NCBI GenBank assembly: GCA_027621535.1
Contig: JAQCBB010000003.1
Coordinates: 1 to 50,386, forward strand
Source: Pseudomonadota bacterium
GTDB taxonomy: Bacteria > Pseudomonadota > Gammaproteobacteria > Burkholderiales > Methylophilaceae
Direction of reading: 5' to 3'
Length of the DNA stretch: 50,386 nt
The translations under genes and the position numbers were made by a program. The notes beneath the pieces were generated by a model that was not told where the DNA came from, made no database searches, and worked only from the letters and a program-made list of their open reading frames with translations. This document shows, piece by piece, positions 30,242 to 40,643 of the stretch (positions are counted from its first letter, which is position 1; each line of letters starts with the position of its first letter).

Positions 30242-30739
30242 CTAAAACTCTTTATCCCAATCTACTTCTATTCTTTTACCGGTTAAGTCAATTTTGACAA
30301 TAACTTGGGGTATATAAGGAATTAACCTGTCCTTCTCTCCCGAGACAACTAAAACATCATTAGCGCCCGTTTCGATTAACTCTGTGACTATTCCGAGATT
30401 TTGTTGTTGCAAGTCATAGACGCTTAAGCCTATCAAATCATCCCAGTAATACTCGTTATCTTCTAACTGAGGCAATTCCTTTCTATCCACAGCAAGGATC
30501 TGACCTTTGCTTTCAATTGCCTGGTCACGATTATCAAAACCAAGATCAGCAACAACATCTTGACCCTGAATCTTCATTGCTTCAATTTGTATACAATTCC
30601 AATCTTTTTGGTTTTTAGATAAAAATTGCTTTTTATACTGTATAAAACTTTTAGCTGTTTCCGTAAAGGGTCTTATTTTTACCCAACCTTTTATCCCATA
30701 GGCTGAAATAATTTTCCCTATGATGACAAGGTTTTCCAA
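30242..30739 (-). CDS. rimM: Ribosome maturation factor RimM
   Basis: GKIISAYGIKGWVKIRPFTE, EYYWDDLIGLSVYD; operon context. Confidence 0.95.
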   Translation of the reverse strand: MENLVIIGKIISAYGIKGWVKIRPFTETAKSFIQYKKQFLSKNQKDWNCIQIEAMKIQGQDVVADLGFDNRDQAIESKGQILAVDRKELPQLEDNEYYWDDLIGLSVYDLQQQNLGIVTELIETGANDVLVVSGEKDRLIPYIPQVIVKIDLTGKRIEVDWDKEF

Positions 30740-30742
30740 AAA

Positions 30743-31339
30743 TTATTCTTCTTTTGGAGCCTCTTCAGCAGGTGCAGCAGCCTCTTCAACTACCGGTTCT
30801 GCAGACGCAGCTTCAGTAGGAGCAGTAGCCTCTGCAGCAGGTGCAGCAGCCTCTTCAACTACCGGTTCTGCAGGCGCAGCTTCAGTAGGCGCAGTAGCCT
30901 CTGCAGCAGGTGCAGCAGCCTCTTCAACTACCGGTTCTGCAGACGCAGCTTCAGTAGGAGCAGTAGCCTCTGCAGCAGGTGCAGCAGCCTCTTCAACTAC
31001 CGCTTCTGCAGACGCAGCTTTTTCAGCTTCTTTTTTAGCCTTTTTAGCTTCAGCTTTTTTTGCATCCTTTTGTTTCATTACTTCAAGCCCGGCCGGACCT
31101 TTAGCTTGTAATTTTATAATTCGTGACATAGTTTCAGAAATTTGAGCTCCATGACCTTTCCAATATGCAATTCGTTCTGCATCAATACGAATTGTTTCAG
31201 CGCCTGATTGAGCCATAGGATTATAAAAACCTACACGCTCAATAAATCGCCCATCTCTGCGCTTTCTAGATTCTTGCACCACAACATTGTAGTAAGGTTT
31301 TTGTTTTGAACCACTTCTTGATAGTCTAATAATTACCAT
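30743..31339 (-). CDS. rpsP: 30S ribosomal protein bS16 with long Ala/Glu/Pro repeat tail
   Basis: [41 protein letters not shown] core, then [21 protein letters not shown] repeats. Confidence 0.96.
   Translation of the reverse strand: MVIIRLSRSGSKQKPYYNVVVQESRKRRDGRFIERVGFYNPMAQSGAETIRIDAERIAYWKGHGAQISETMSRIIKLQAKGPAGLEVMKQKDAKKAEAKKAKKEAEKAASAEAVVEEAAAPAAEATAPTEAASAEPVVEEAAAPAAEATAPTEAAPAEPVVEEAAAPAAEATAPTEAASAEPVVEEAAAPAEEAPKEE
30781..31019. repeat. 69-bp in-frame tandem repeat (three full copies plus a partial) in the rpsP tail
   Basis: CCTCTTCAACTACCG... begins at 30781, 30850, 30919, 30988 (69-bp period). By eye copies 1 and 3 are identical and copy 2 differs at 2 positions. Confidence 0.95.
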
Positions 31340-31417
31340 AAATAATCTCTAAAATTTTATTCTGAAAAGGGTGGATTTTACGCTATTTTTGGGTATTTTG
31401 GCAAGTATTTCATCATT

Positions 31418-32101
31418 TTATCTGTACAAAGTAGGATCTTTAATCCCTGCTTTTTCAAAACCCTTTTGCCTTAAGTCACATGAATCACATTTTCCGCATG
31501 CTCGCCCATCAACATCTGCCTGATAACAAGAGACGCTCATTGAATAATCAACACCCAACACCAAACCTTTTAAAATAATATCTTCTTTTGAGAGCTGAAT
31601 TAGAGGGGTATGGATGTGAAATGGTTTGCCCTCAACGGCGCTTTTAATACCTAAATTTACCATTTTTTCATAGGCCTTTATATATTCTGGCCGGCAATCT
31701 GGATAACCAGAATAATCAACAGCATTGACACCCAGAAATATATCGTTGGCTTCAATAGATTCAGCCCATGCAACAGCTAACGACATCATAATTGTATTTC
31801 TTGCAGGTACGTAAGTGATGGGGATTCCATCGGTTCTTTGCTCAGGGATTGTCAGAGAATGATTCGTTAATGCTGACGACTTGAGCCAGCTCATGTCAAT
31901 ATGGATCTGTTTAAATAAATCTACTTGATGAAATTCTGCAATTTTTTTTGCCGCATTGGTTTCCGATGCATGTCGTTGTCCGTAAATGACATGCAAGGCA
32001 TAGCATGTATAACCCTGTTGTTTTGCAATCGCCAGTGTCGTTAATGAGTCTAAACCTCCTGAGAGTAAAATAATGGCTTTCTTAGACACCTTGTTTTTCA
32101 C
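31418..32101 (-). CDS. queC: 7-cyano-7-deazaguanine synthase QueC
   Basis: LLSGGLDSLTTLAIAKQQGY; C-terminal CGKCDSC. Confidence 0.97.
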   Translation of the reverse strand: MKNKVSKKAIILLSGGLDSLTTLAIAKQQGYTCYALHVIYGQRHASETNAAKKIAEFHQVDLFKQIHIDMSWLKSSALTNHSLTIPEQRTDGIPITYVPARNTIMMSLAVAWAESIEANDIFLGVNAVDYSGYPDCRPEYIKAYEKMVNLGIKSAVEGKPFHIHTPLIQLSKEDIILKGLVLGVDYSMSVSCYQADVDGRACGKCDSCDLRQKGFEKAGIKDPTLYR

Positions 32102-32720
32102 CCCATAATATTTTATGCAATTGCAATTGCAGTCGAGCCCCTACCCCATGATCTAAGATCCATTTGGCAAGTAATCCTCCATCAAGCTGTCCATAGACTG
32201 GGGAAAAAAGTATTTTTTTTGGGTCTAGCTGGTGCTCCTGAATTATTTGTAATGCCCACTTAAAATCTTCTTGATCTGCAACGACAAATTTAATTTCATC
32301 AATCGGTTTAATTTTTTTTAAATTAGGCCAAAAATTATTCTCAGCCTCCCTTGATTTAGGCGTTTTTATATCCAGAATAATTTTTACTTTTGCATTTATG
32401 GCAGAGATATCTATACCTCCCCCGGTTTCTAAAGACACATCGTAATCTAGATCACAAAGTTGATTCAATAAATCAAAACAATTTTTTTGTGCCAAGGGTT
32501 CGCCGCCAGTCACAGTGACAAATTTTGTAGAATATTGCTGAACAGAACTTATAATTGTATCTATCTCAAGCTGATTACCCTGATGGAAAGCATAAGCAGT
32601 ATCGCAATAGGAACAACGCATGGGACAACCTGTTAATCTTATAAAAACGGTTGGAAAACCAATTCTTGAAGACTCTCCTTGAATCGAATAGAAGATTTCA
32701 TTGATTCTAATTGTTTTCAT
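32082..32720 (-). CDS. queE: 7-carboxy-7-deazaguanine synthase QueE
   Basis: FYSIQGESSRIGFPTVFIRLTGCPMRCSYCDTAYAF radical-SAM motif; VTGGEPLAQ. Confidence 0.97.
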   Translation of the reverse strand: MKTIRINEIFYSIQGESSRIGFPTVFIRLTGCPMRCSYCDTAYAFHQGNQLEIDTIISSVQQYSTKFVTVTGGEPLAQKNCFDLLNQLCDLDYDVSLETGGGIDISAINAKVKIILDIKTPKSREAENNFWPNLKKIKPIDEIKFVVADQEDFKWALQIIQEHQLDPKKILFSPVYGQLDGGLLAKWILDHGVGARLQLQLHKILWGEKQGV

Positions 32721-32728
32721 TAGTGTTG

Positions 32729-33643
32729 TTAAAGTTTGATAGATTCAAGTGCTTTCAATCTTTTTTTTGCACTTTCAATATTTGAAGCGTTTGGATATTC
32801 TTTGATAATTTTTCTTAAGGTTTGCTTTGCTTTGGTTATTTGGGTTAACTGAATTTCCGTATTTGCTTTTCCATAAAGAATTTCTGGCATCAACTCATGA
32901 TCTGGGTAATTTTGAATTAATTTTTCATAAGTTTTTAAAGAAGCGTTGTAGTTTTTGAGTGCAAACTGAATAAAGCCAATATTCTTTTTTACTTCGACTA
33001 AGCGCAATGACTTTGGATAGGTTGTCACAAATCGATCAAACATTTCAAAAGCTTCTTTATATTTAGTTGAGCGCATCAAACCTTCCGCATCATTGAACAT
33101 CTTCAGTGCCTGCTCTTCGTCTATCAAGGGAGGAAGTTTATTCTCAATAACACCTCCTTCAACTTGATTGGTTGAAGATGCCTTGTCCTCATCTAAAAAT
33201 TCTTGATTGATATTATTTATTTGGTCCTGATTAGACTGGATTAAATTATCTTGAACAATATCCTGTTGTTTTTTTGGCTGCTCTTGAAATAAATCGATTT
33301 GTTGCTCTAATTTTTCAAAGCGACTTTCAATATCTTGATAATTTAATTTTTGACGATCCTCAAAACTTTGCACACTAAATTGCAAAACCTCAACATCGCC
33401 CCTGAGTTTAGCGAGATCATCAAAAATTTCATTAATTTTATTGTTAAATTGTTGCAGGCTGCCACCTTGGAGGACTTGCTGAAGATCTATGATTTTACTT
33501 TCTAAATTGACAAGCTTTTCTGTTTTTAAAGAATTGAGCTGGTTTTGCAGGTCATTAATTTTTTTTCTCGCTTCATCATCCTCAAGAAAGGCAAATGAAT
33601 TAAAACTTAAAATCAACAAACCAGCCCATAATATACTTTTCAT
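32729..33643 (-). CDS. cpoB: Cell division coordinator CpoB (YbgF)
   Basis: Signal peptide, coiled coil, C-terminal TPRs, directly downstream of pal. Confidence 0.9.
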   Translation of the reverse strand: MKSILWAGLLILSFNSFAFLEDDEARKKINDLQNQLNSLKTEKLVNLESKIIDLQQVLQGGSLQQFNNKINEIFDDLAKLRGDVEVLQFSVQSFEDRQKLNYQDIESRFEKLEQQIDLFQEQPKKQQDIVQDNLIQSNQDQINNINQEFLDEDKASSTNQVEGGVIENKLPPLIDEEQALKMFNDAEGLMRSTKYKEAFEMFDRFVTTYPKSLRLVEVKKNIGFIQFALKNYNASLKTYEKLIQNYPDHELMPEILYGKANTEIQLTQITKAKQTLRKIIKEYPNASNIESAKKRLKALESIKL

Positions 33644-33662
33644 GAAAGAAATCTATATAGCC

Positions 33663-34196
33663 TTATTCTACTTCGTAACTAATATCTACTCTTCTGTCCT
33701 GATCACATTCCTTACCTTGGCAGTTTTGATTAGCTTCCTCTTCACCATAGCTTACTGTTTCAATTTGCGAATCATTAGCGCCTGATGTGTTCATCACATC
33801 TTTCACTGAAACTGCTCGTTTTTGTCCTAGAGACAAGTTGTGCTCATGCGATCCGCGATAATCCGCATGGCCTTTGAGAGTCATTTTTGCTGCCGGATGA
33901 TTTGCAGCATATTGAGCATGGGCATTTACAACATCAAGATACTCTGGTTTTACTTCAAATTTATCAAAATCAAAATAGATACTTCTTTGAGTAAGCAAGC
34001 TATCCGTTCTTAATTTATCTAAACTCAACTCTCCATTTGCTGCGCTTGCGCTTGCGCTTGCGCCTGCGCCTGCGCCTGCGCCTGCGCCTGCAGAAGGGGC
34101 ATTAGCATCATTTATCGGAGTAGAGCTACAGCCTGCTAAGAGAGCAAAAGCAATACCTGCATAAAAAAGCTTGTTCATTGATTTATTTCCTTTCAT
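33663..34196 (-). CDS. pal: Peptidoglycan-associated lipoprotein Pal
   Basis: Lipobox LLAGCSS and OmpA-like SIYFDFDKFEVKPEY...LKGHADYRGSHEHNLSLGQKRA. Confidence 0.97.
   Translation of the reverse strand: MKGNKSMNKLFYAGIAFALLAGCSSTPINDANAPSAGAGAGAGAGASASASAANGELSLDKLRTDSLLTQRSIYFDFDKFEVKPEYLDVVNAHAQYAANHPAAKMTLKGHADYRGSHEHNLSLGQKRAVSVKDVMNTSGANDSQIETVSYGEEEANQNCQGKECDQDRRVDISYEVE
34041..34093. repeat. Hexanucleotide tandem repeat in the Pal linker
   Basis: Three TGCGCT units then five TGCGCC units, encoding (AG)n(AS)n. Confidence 0.95.
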
Positions 34197-35476
34197 TAAA
34201 AATTAAATGGTGACCAAGTAGCTTCTTGATTACTCAATGACCCTGTATCAACAAAAAGTTGTTTAAAACCATTTAAAGACACTGTTTTTAAGACAGTTGC
34301 TTCTCCAGATTCTTTACTCGTATATAATATCATATGTCCATTCGGACTGAAAACAGGAGCCTCATCATTTTTTCCTTTAGTTAAACGCATCACCTGATTC
34401 GACATTAAATTTTGCACCACCACTTTATAAGATCCATTGTCATTGGTAATAAACGTTAATAACTTTCCATCTGGGGATAGTCGAGGACTCACATTGTATT
34501 TTCCCTCAAAAGTCACTCTTCTGGTTTGCTCAGAAGCCAAATCAATGGAGTAAATTTGTGGACCGCCGCCCCGATCAGATACAAAGTAAATTGACTTACC
34601 ATCGGGCGACCACACTGGTTCTGTATCAATAGAGGGGCTTCTCATTAATCGTTGCACATTGCCCCCATTAACATCCATAATGTATATTTGAGAAAATGCA
34701 TTGTAGGTTAGAACAATGGCTAATTTTTTACTGTCAGGAGACCATGCTGGAGAACTGTTATTTCCTTTAAAATTAGCGACAAGTTTTCTATCCCCTGTTT
34801 TCAGGTTTTGCACAAAAATAACTGGCTTTTTCTGCTCAAAAGAAACATAGGCAATTTTTTCTCCATCGGGCGACCAACGCGTCGAAATAATTGGCTCATT
34901 TGAAATCACCACTGATTTTGCATTAAATCCATCCATATCTGAAACATTTAAGTGAAATTTCTTATTGTTTACTTTTTGAACATAAGCAATTTTTGTATGA
35001 AATACTCCCGGTGTACCAGTAATCTTTTCGTAGATCACATTTGAGATTTGATGACCAATTTGTCGAGCTTGTTTTAATGAACCGATGTATTCTGTTGAAA
35101 TAATGAGCTTTTCTTTGAACACATCCACTAAATTATAGGTCACTTTGATTTGTTGATCGTTTTTTTCTACGAATCCAATCACTAATAATTCAGCCTTAAG
35201 GCCTGACCAAAATGTATAGTCAACTTGATCGGAATTAGTAGGTAAGGATTTAACACCCTCGGTTTTAATAATTCTAAAAAAACCGGATCGAGATAAATCG
35301 GACTTGATCACGTTGTGAATTTGATTTTTTTCATTATCGATATCATCGTCAGAAAAAGGGATGACAGCAACTGCCAGCTCATTCGCTTTGCCGCCCAAAA
35401 TATCAATCACTTCAATTGCCTGGGCAGTTTGAAATAAAAATAAGATTAAAAATAAAGTTTTAGATAAAGATTTCAT
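34196..35476 (-). CDS. tolB: Tol-Pal system beta-propeller protein TolB
   Basis: WSPDGEKIAYVSFE, WSPDSKKLAI, WSPDGKSIYFVSDRGGGPQIY propeller repeats. Confidence 0.98.
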   Translation of the reverse strand: MKSLSKTLFLILFLFQTAQAIEVIDILGGKANELAVAVIPFSDDDIDNEKNQIHNVIKSDLSRSGFFRIIKTEGVKSLPTNSDQVDYTFWSGLKAELLVIGFVEKNDQQIKVTYNLVDVFKEKLIISTEYIGSLKQARQIGHQISNVIYEKITGTPGVFHTKIAYVQKVNNKKFHLNVSDMDGFNAKSVVISNEPIISTRWSPDGEKIAYVSFEQKKPVIFVQNLKTGDRKLVANFKGNNSSPAWSPDSKKLAIVLTYNAFSQIYIMDVNGGNVQRLMRSPSIDTEPVWSPDGKSIYFVSDRGGGPQIYSIDLASEQTRRVTFEGKYNVSPRLSPDGKLLTFITNDNGSYKVVVQNLMSNQVMRLTKGKNDEAPVFSPNGHMILYTSKESGEATVLKTVSLNGFKQLFVDTGSLSNQEATWSPFNF

Positions 35477-36300
35477 TGAGGTTGTCCATTTGGATAGAAT
35501 TTTAATTTAATTTTTTTGAGTTTAGCAAATAATTTTGGATCTGTTGGCACTGGAAGTGGCTCCGATTGATAGATTGCTCTTTCCACAGCTTCATCACAGC
35601 TTAAATTTTTACTGGTTTCCTTCAAAACTGGATCATTGAGTAATTCTCCCGAGGGAAGCAAAGTGATTTCAAAAGATAAACTTAAATAATCTAAACCACA
35701 CAAATTGTTATTTACATTCTGTTGAATTTTTTGTTGAATCAGTGCTTTGTATTTATCAATTTCTGATTTATTTTTTCCAGCTTCAACATCTTGATCAGCT
35801 TTAATGGCCATTCTTTCTGTTTTTTTCTTGTCTTGAGAAATAATCTCCTGATCAGCCGCTTTTAAATCTTGCTCGAGCAGCTCTTCTTTCAATTTCTCTA
35901 ACTTCTCTTCCTCCATTAATTGTTGTTGTAATTGTTTTATTTGTTCTTGCTTCAATGACTCCTGCTGAACTTTCTTGATTTGTTCTTTTTTCTTTTGTTC
36001 TGCGATCTCTTTTGCCTTTTTCTGCTTTAAATTAATCTCAGCTTGATCATCTTGATTTTTTTCTAATGGCTTTGCTGGAGCTTGCTCTATTTCTATTTTT
36101 TCAACGGGAGTAACCTTTGCTTTCGGTGGGGCTTTGGCCTGCTCTTTTACCGTCGGTATTGCTTCCCATAACTCAACTTCTGCAAAATAAGGATATTTGG
36201 GTGCCCACTGTAGCGTCATAATCATCGCCAAGAGAATTGATAAATGAATAAGCAATGAAAACAAGTTGGATTGAAGATTAATTTTTGCGTCTAAATCCAT
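35473..36300 (-). CDS. tolA: Cell envelope integrity protein TolA
   Basis: N-terminal TM, long Lys/Gln/Glu-rich helix, C-terminal TonB-like domain; position. Confidence 0.92.
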   Translation of the reverse strand: MDLDAKINLQSNLFSLLIHLSILLAMIMTLQWAPKYPYFAEVELWEAIPTVKEQAKAPPKAKVTPVEKIEIEQAPAKPLEKNQDDQAEINLKQKKAKEIAEQKKKEQIKKVQQESLKQEQIKQLQQQLMEEEKLEKLKEELLEQDLKAADQEIISQDKKKTERMAIKADQDVEAGKNKSEIDKYKALIQQKIQQNVNNNLCGLDYLSLSFEITLLPSGELLNDPVLKETSKNLSCDEAVERAIYQSEPLPVPTDPKLFAKLKKIKLKFYPNGQPQ

Positions 36301-36309
36301 TTTAATTCT

Positions 36310-36699
36310 CTATTTTTCAGGCTTCAGCAGTAAACCCACTTTATGAATTTTATTTTGTTTTAATAAATCCATGATGGTGATAACGTTTTCATATTGTGTT
36401 TTTTTATCAGCCGCGATCACCACGGATTGCTCAGGATTTTTTTCAATCGCTTGATTTAACTGGATCAGTAATTCATCGGTTTTAATTTCTTTTCCCTCGA
36501 TTTCAATATTGCCGTTTTTTTTCACCGAAATGGTAATGGGTGATCCTTGTTGTTTTAAATCCTGACCCACACGTGGAAGCTCAACCACGCCTGGGTTTGT
36601 CATGGGTGCTGTGACCATAAAAATAACCAGCAACACTAACATCACATCAATATAAGGAACAACATTAATGTTGTTCATGAGGCGTCGTTTTCTCATCAA
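36310..36699 (-). CDS. tolR: TolR
   Basis: NNINVVPYIDVMLVLLVIFMVTAPM. Confidence 0.96.
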   Translation of the reverse strand: MMRKRRLMNNINVVPYIDVMLVLLVIFMVTAPMTNPGVVELPRVGQDLKQQGSPITISVKKNGNIEIEGKEIKTDELLIQLNQAIEKNPEQSVVIAADKKTQYENVITIMDLLKQNKIHKVGLLLKPEK

Positions 36700-37370
36700 G
36701 ATCGTCTATCCACGTTGTTGATAAATTCTTCCATAAAGCTTTCATAGCGAATTGCGAGTCTGTCCACTTTGGCTGCAAATCGATTATATGCAATCACCGC
36801 AGGAATGGCTGCAAACAGTCCAATTGCAGTAGCGATTAAGGCTTCTGCAATCCCAGGGGCTACTTGAGCAAGAGTTGATTGAGCAACATTGGAAAGGCCT
36901 ATGAAAGAATTCATAATCCCCCACACTGTTCCAAATAATCCAATATATGGGCTCACTGAACCCACACTAGCAAGAAAGGGGAGGTGCCGTTCAAGTGCAT
37001 CAAGTTCTCGATTATAAGCCACTTGCATTGCACGACGTACACTATCTTTAGTCTGTTTATCTAATTTTTGATCACTGGATCTAGCGACAACATATTCTTT
37101 ATAACCAGCCTTAAAAATGGCTTTAAGGCCACCTATATTTGAACCTAAAGCACTTGCAGAGTCATAAAGTTGTTTAAGCTGTGCGCCAGCCCAAAAATAT
37201 TTTTCAAATTCCTCAGCATTTTCTTCAGCAGTTTTAATCGTTTTTATCTTTATAAAAATATATTTCCATGAAAATAATGACGCAAAAATTAATATCAACA
37301 TCACAATTTGTACGGGGATACTGGCCCCCATGATTAGGGATAAGAAAGATAAATCACCATTCACATTCAT
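36696..37370 (-). CDS. tolQ: TolQ
   Basis: LPFLASVGSVSPYIGLFGTVWGIMNSFIGL; APGIAEALIATAIGLFAAIPAVIAYN. Confidence 0.97.
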   Translation of the reverse strand: MNVNGDLSFLSLIMGASIPVQIVMLILIFASLFSWKYIFIKIKTIKTAEENAEEFEKYFWAGAQLKQLYDSASALGSNIGGLKAIFKAGYKEYVVARSSDQKLDKQTKDSVRRAMQVAYNRELDALERHLPFLASVGSVSPYIGLFGTVWGIMNSFIGLSNVAQSTLAQVAPGIAEALIATAIGLFAAIPAVIAYNRFAAKVDRLAIRYESFMEEFINNVDRRS

Positions 37371-37777
37371 TATTTACACTCCATTAAAGATTTTATTTGT
37401 TCAGGAATGCGAACCGGTTTAAATGTTCTTGCATTCACCCCTACAATTACAACAGATGCAGTAATTAAAAGATCATGATTACGTTTTATGTGTTGCTCAA
37501 GCTTAACCCTAACTGAAGTTAACTGTTTTAATGCGGTTTCAACGTCAATCAAATCATTAAAAATTGCGGGTTTAATAAATTTTATATTAATTTGATGAAC
37601 TACAAAAAGAAGATTTAATTCTTTTTTTAAAATTTGTTGATTGATCTTTAAACTTCTTAACCATTCAGTTCTGGCTCGCTCCATAAAGTTTAAATAGTTG
37701 GAGTGATAAACAACACCCCCACTATCTGTATCCTCATAGTAGATTTGAACTGGCCAACTAAATTGGTTTCTGACCAT
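37370..37777 (-). CDS. ybgC: Tol-Pal-associated acyl-CoA thioesterase YbgC
   Basis: YYEDTDSGGVVYHSNYLNFMERARTEWLR. Confidence 0.96.
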   Translation of the reverse strand: MVRNQFSWPVQIYYEDTDSGGVVYHSNYLNFMERARTEWLRSLKINQQILKKELNLLFVVHQINIKFIKPAIFNDLIDVETALKQLTSVRVKLEQHIKRNHDLLITASVVIVGVNARTFKPVRIPEQIKSLMECK

Positions 37778-37783
37778 AGAGTT

Positions 37784-38803
37784 TTATTTTAGAGTAATGT
37801 CAAAATGTTTAAGACTTAAGTCTGTTGCCATGCGGCCTTTAGGAGTCCTCATGAGATAACCTTGCTGAATTAGATAAGGCTCGATGACATCTTCAATGGT
37901 TTCTTTCTCTTCACCAATGGCTGAAGCAAGATTATCTAAGCCAACTGGACCACCATTAAACTTTTCAATAATTGCTAATAAAAAAGAACGGTCCATGCCA
38001 TCTAAACCAATGTTATCGACATCGAGCATTTTTAGCGCAGCGTCAGCAGTTTGTATATCAACATTACCATTTGCTTTTACTGATGCATAATCCCTGACCC
38101 TTCTGAGTAATCGATTGGCAATTCTTGGAGTCCCTCTTGAGCGCTTTGCAATCTCCCGCGCTCCAGGATCATCTATTGAAATTTTAAGCAGCTTTGCTGA
38201 ACGTTGAACAATTTTTACTAACTCAGATTCACTGTAAAACTCCAGTCGTGAAACAATACCAAAGCGATCTCTAAGAGGATTAGTCAACATACCTGCACGA
38301 GTTGTTGCGCCGACTAAAGTAAATGGTGGTAAGTCTAATTGGAGTGATCTCGCTGAAGGTCCTTCACCAATCATGATGTCTAGACGATAATCCTCCATTG
38401 CTGGATATAGAATTTCCTCAATCACAGGCGAAAGACGGTGGATTTCATCAATAAATAAAACATCATTCGGTTCAAGGTTGGTTAATAAAGCAGCTAAATC
38501 TCCAGCTTTTTCAAGAACTGGGCCAGATGTTTGCTTTAATCCCACTTTCATTTCTCTTGCAATAATATGCGATAAAGTTGTTTTACCTAATCCCGGAGGA
38601 CCAAAGAGCAGGACATGATCTAGAGACTCGTTTCTTGACTGAGCGGCACTCATAAAAATTTTTAGCTGTTCGCGAATTTTCTCCTGTCCAATATATTCAT
38701 TTAAATCAATCGGACGAAGGGATCTTTCCAAATTTTCTTCATTTTCTTTGGGGGTGTTTGCAATAAAACGATCTTCTTCAATCATATTTAGTTTGATAAC
38801 CAT
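37784..38803 (-). CDS. ruvB: Holliday junction helicase RuvB
   Basis: [43 protein letters not shown]. Confidence 0.98.
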   Translation of the reverse strand: MVIKLNMIEEDRFIANTPKENEENLERSLRPIDLNEYIGQEKIREQLKIFMSAAQSRNESLDHVLLFGPPGLGKTTLSHIIAREMKVGLKQTSGPVLEKAGDLAALLTNLEPNDVLFIDEIHRLSPVIEEILYPAMEDYRLDIMIGEGPSARSLQLDLPPFTLVGATTRAGMLTNPLRDRFGIVSRLEFYSESELVKIVQRSAKLLKISIDDPGAREIAKRSRGTPRIANRLLRRVRDYASVKANGNVDIQTADAALKMLDVDNIGLDGMDRSFLLAIIEKFNGGPVGLDNLASAIGEEKETIEDVIEPYLIQQGYLMRTPKGRMATDLSLKHFDITLK

Positions 38804-39357
38804 TTTAAAGCTTGCTTGATACCATCATTCACGCCAATGTCATCATTTAAGTCTTTTGTTACTTTTTGAATGTCTACCTTTGAATAACCTAAAGCTTCCA
38901 ATGCATCCATAATATCAGTAAGATTTTTACCATGCTCCGTCGTTTTTTGTAAATTCAGGAATTGTTTATCTTTTAATTCAACAATTAAACGCTCTGCCGT
39001 TTTTCTGCCAATGCCTGGAATCTTAATGAGAAGGGAGACGTCTTGAAGATTAATCGCATTTAAAAATTGCTCAATCGAAACTCCACTCAAAATCGAGAGG
39101 GCAACTTTAGCGCCAATCCCATTCACTTTAATCAAACTCTTAAAGGATGATTTTTCTTGGGCTGTTAAAAAACCATACAACAGTTGGGCATCTTCACGAA
39201 CTACCATATGCGTTAATAAAAAAACATCATTGTAAATTTCCGGAAGATTATAGAGCGTTGACATGGGAACTTCGATTTCGTAACCAACCCCATTGCATTC
39301 AACTCGAATCCAGGGTGGTGACTTTTCAACAAGCGTACCTCGAATACTTCCAATCAT
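38788..39357 (-). CDS. ruvA: Holliday junction protein RuvA
   Basis: [53 protein letters not shown]. Confidence 0.98.
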   Translation of the reverse strand: MIGSIRGTLVEKSPPWIRVECNGVGYEIEVPMSTLYNLPEIYNDVFLLTHMVVREDAQLLYGFLTAQEKSSFKSLIKVNGIGAKVALSILSGVSIEQFLNAINLQDVSLLIKIPGIGRKTAERLIVELKDKQFLNLQKTTEHGKNLTDIMDALEALGYSKVDIQKVTKDLNDDIGVNDGIKQALKWLSN

Positions 39358-39881
39358 AGCATTCTTCCACCACGGAAATTCATTGTTAAATTATCTTTTT
39401 TAATCTGCATAACCTGATTGTGACACAAGACGCATGCAAGTGCATCAGAGGAATCGGGGCCAAGCATTTCAGGTAAGTTTAATAATTTTTGCACCATGGA
39501 TTGCACCTGTATTTTGTCAGCATGGCCATTACCGACTACAGATTTTTTAATTTGCAAAGCCGTGTACTCAAAAATTGGTAACTCATGATGAATTGCCGCA
39601 GCCATTGCAACTCCTCTTGCCTGACCCAAAGCTAAAGAACTATTTGCATTCATATTAACAAATGTTTTTTCAATACACATTTGTTTTGGATTAAATTTTA
39701 GAATAGTCTCACACACCTCATCAAAAATTATTTTTAAACGTTCTGGAAGATTTAATTTATCAGAGTTTGTTTTAATAACCCCACTGGAAACATATGCAAA
39801 TTCATTTTTATCACAATCTACAACACCAAATCCCGTTTGCCTTAAGCCCGGATCAATACCTATAATTCTAATTTCAGACAA
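39354..39881 (-). CDS. ruvC: Holliday junction resolvase RuvC
   Basis: RIIGIDPGLRQTGFGVVD; ALGQARGVAMAAA. Confidence 0.98.
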   Translation of the reverse strand: MSEIRIIGIDPGLRQTGFGVVDCDKNEFAYVSSGVIKTNSDKLNLPERLKIIFDEVCETILKFNPKQMCIEKTFVNMNANSSLALGQARGVAMAAAIHHELPIFEYTALQIKKSVVGNGHADKIQVQSMVQKLLNLPEMLGPDSSDALACVLCHNQVMQIKKDNLTMNFRGGRML

Positions 39882-39883
39882 AT

Positions 39884-40609
39884 CTAATTCTCAATCACAG
39901 CGTTGGTGTACACTTCCTGAACATCATCAAGATCATCAAGTACGTCAAGAATTTTTTGCATCTTTATTCCATCATCTCCTGACAATTCGACCTCATTCTC
40001 CGCTTTCATAGTTAGCTCTGCCATCTCAAATTTAATATTTTCTGTTTCAAATATTTCTTTAATTATAAGAAATTCATTGGGTGGAGTAATCACTTCAATC
40101 GAGCCATCGTCATTAATTTCAACATCTTCTGCGCCCGCATCAATGGCTTTTTCCATAATTAATTCTTCATTAGAACCTGGAGCAAAAAAGATACTCCCAC
40201 AATGCTTAAACATAAAAGCGACACATCCATCCGTTCCCAAATTTCCACCATTTTTAGTAAATGCATGGCGCACATCTGCTACAGCCCGATTTTTATTATC
40301 TGTTAAGCAATCAACAATAATGGCTGCGCCATTTACTCCATAGCCTTCATATCGAATTTCTTCGTAATTAACTCCCTCTAATTCACCTGTACCTCTTTTG
40401 ATGGCTCGGGTGATATTTTCTGCCGGCATATTTTCTTCTTTACCCGCTGCAATGGCTGCACGAAGTCTAGGGTTGAAATTTGGATCACCACCACCCATTC
40501 GAGCTGCTACCGTAATCTCTTTAATTAATTTAGTGAATATTTTTCCACGCTTGGCATCTTGTCGCCCTTTTCGGTGCTGAATATTAGCCCACTTAGAATG
40601 TCCCGCCAT
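39884..40609 (-). CDS. yebC: YebC/PmpR-family protein
   Basis: [32 protein letters not shown]. Confidence 0.98.
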   Translation of the reverse strand: MAGHSKWANIQHRKGRQDAKRGKIFTKLIKEITVAARMGGGDPNFNPRLRAAIAAGKEENMPAENITRAIKRGTGELEGVNYEEIRYEGYGVNGAAIIVDCLTDNKNRAVADVRHAFTKNGGNLGTDGCVAFMFKHCGSIFFAPGSNEELIMEKAIDAGAEDVEINDDGSIEVITPPNEFLIIKEIFETENIKFEMAELTMKAENEVELSGDDGIKMQKILDVLDDLDDVQEVYTNAVIEN

Positions 40610-40643
40610 ATATTTTCCTAGAATTGAAAATTAAAATATTTTA

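Noticed and set aside
30720-31145. 141-aa plus-strand ORF with [23 protein letters not shown] repeats
   Set aside because: It is the antisense reading of the rpsP repeat tail; the minus-strand gene fully explains it.
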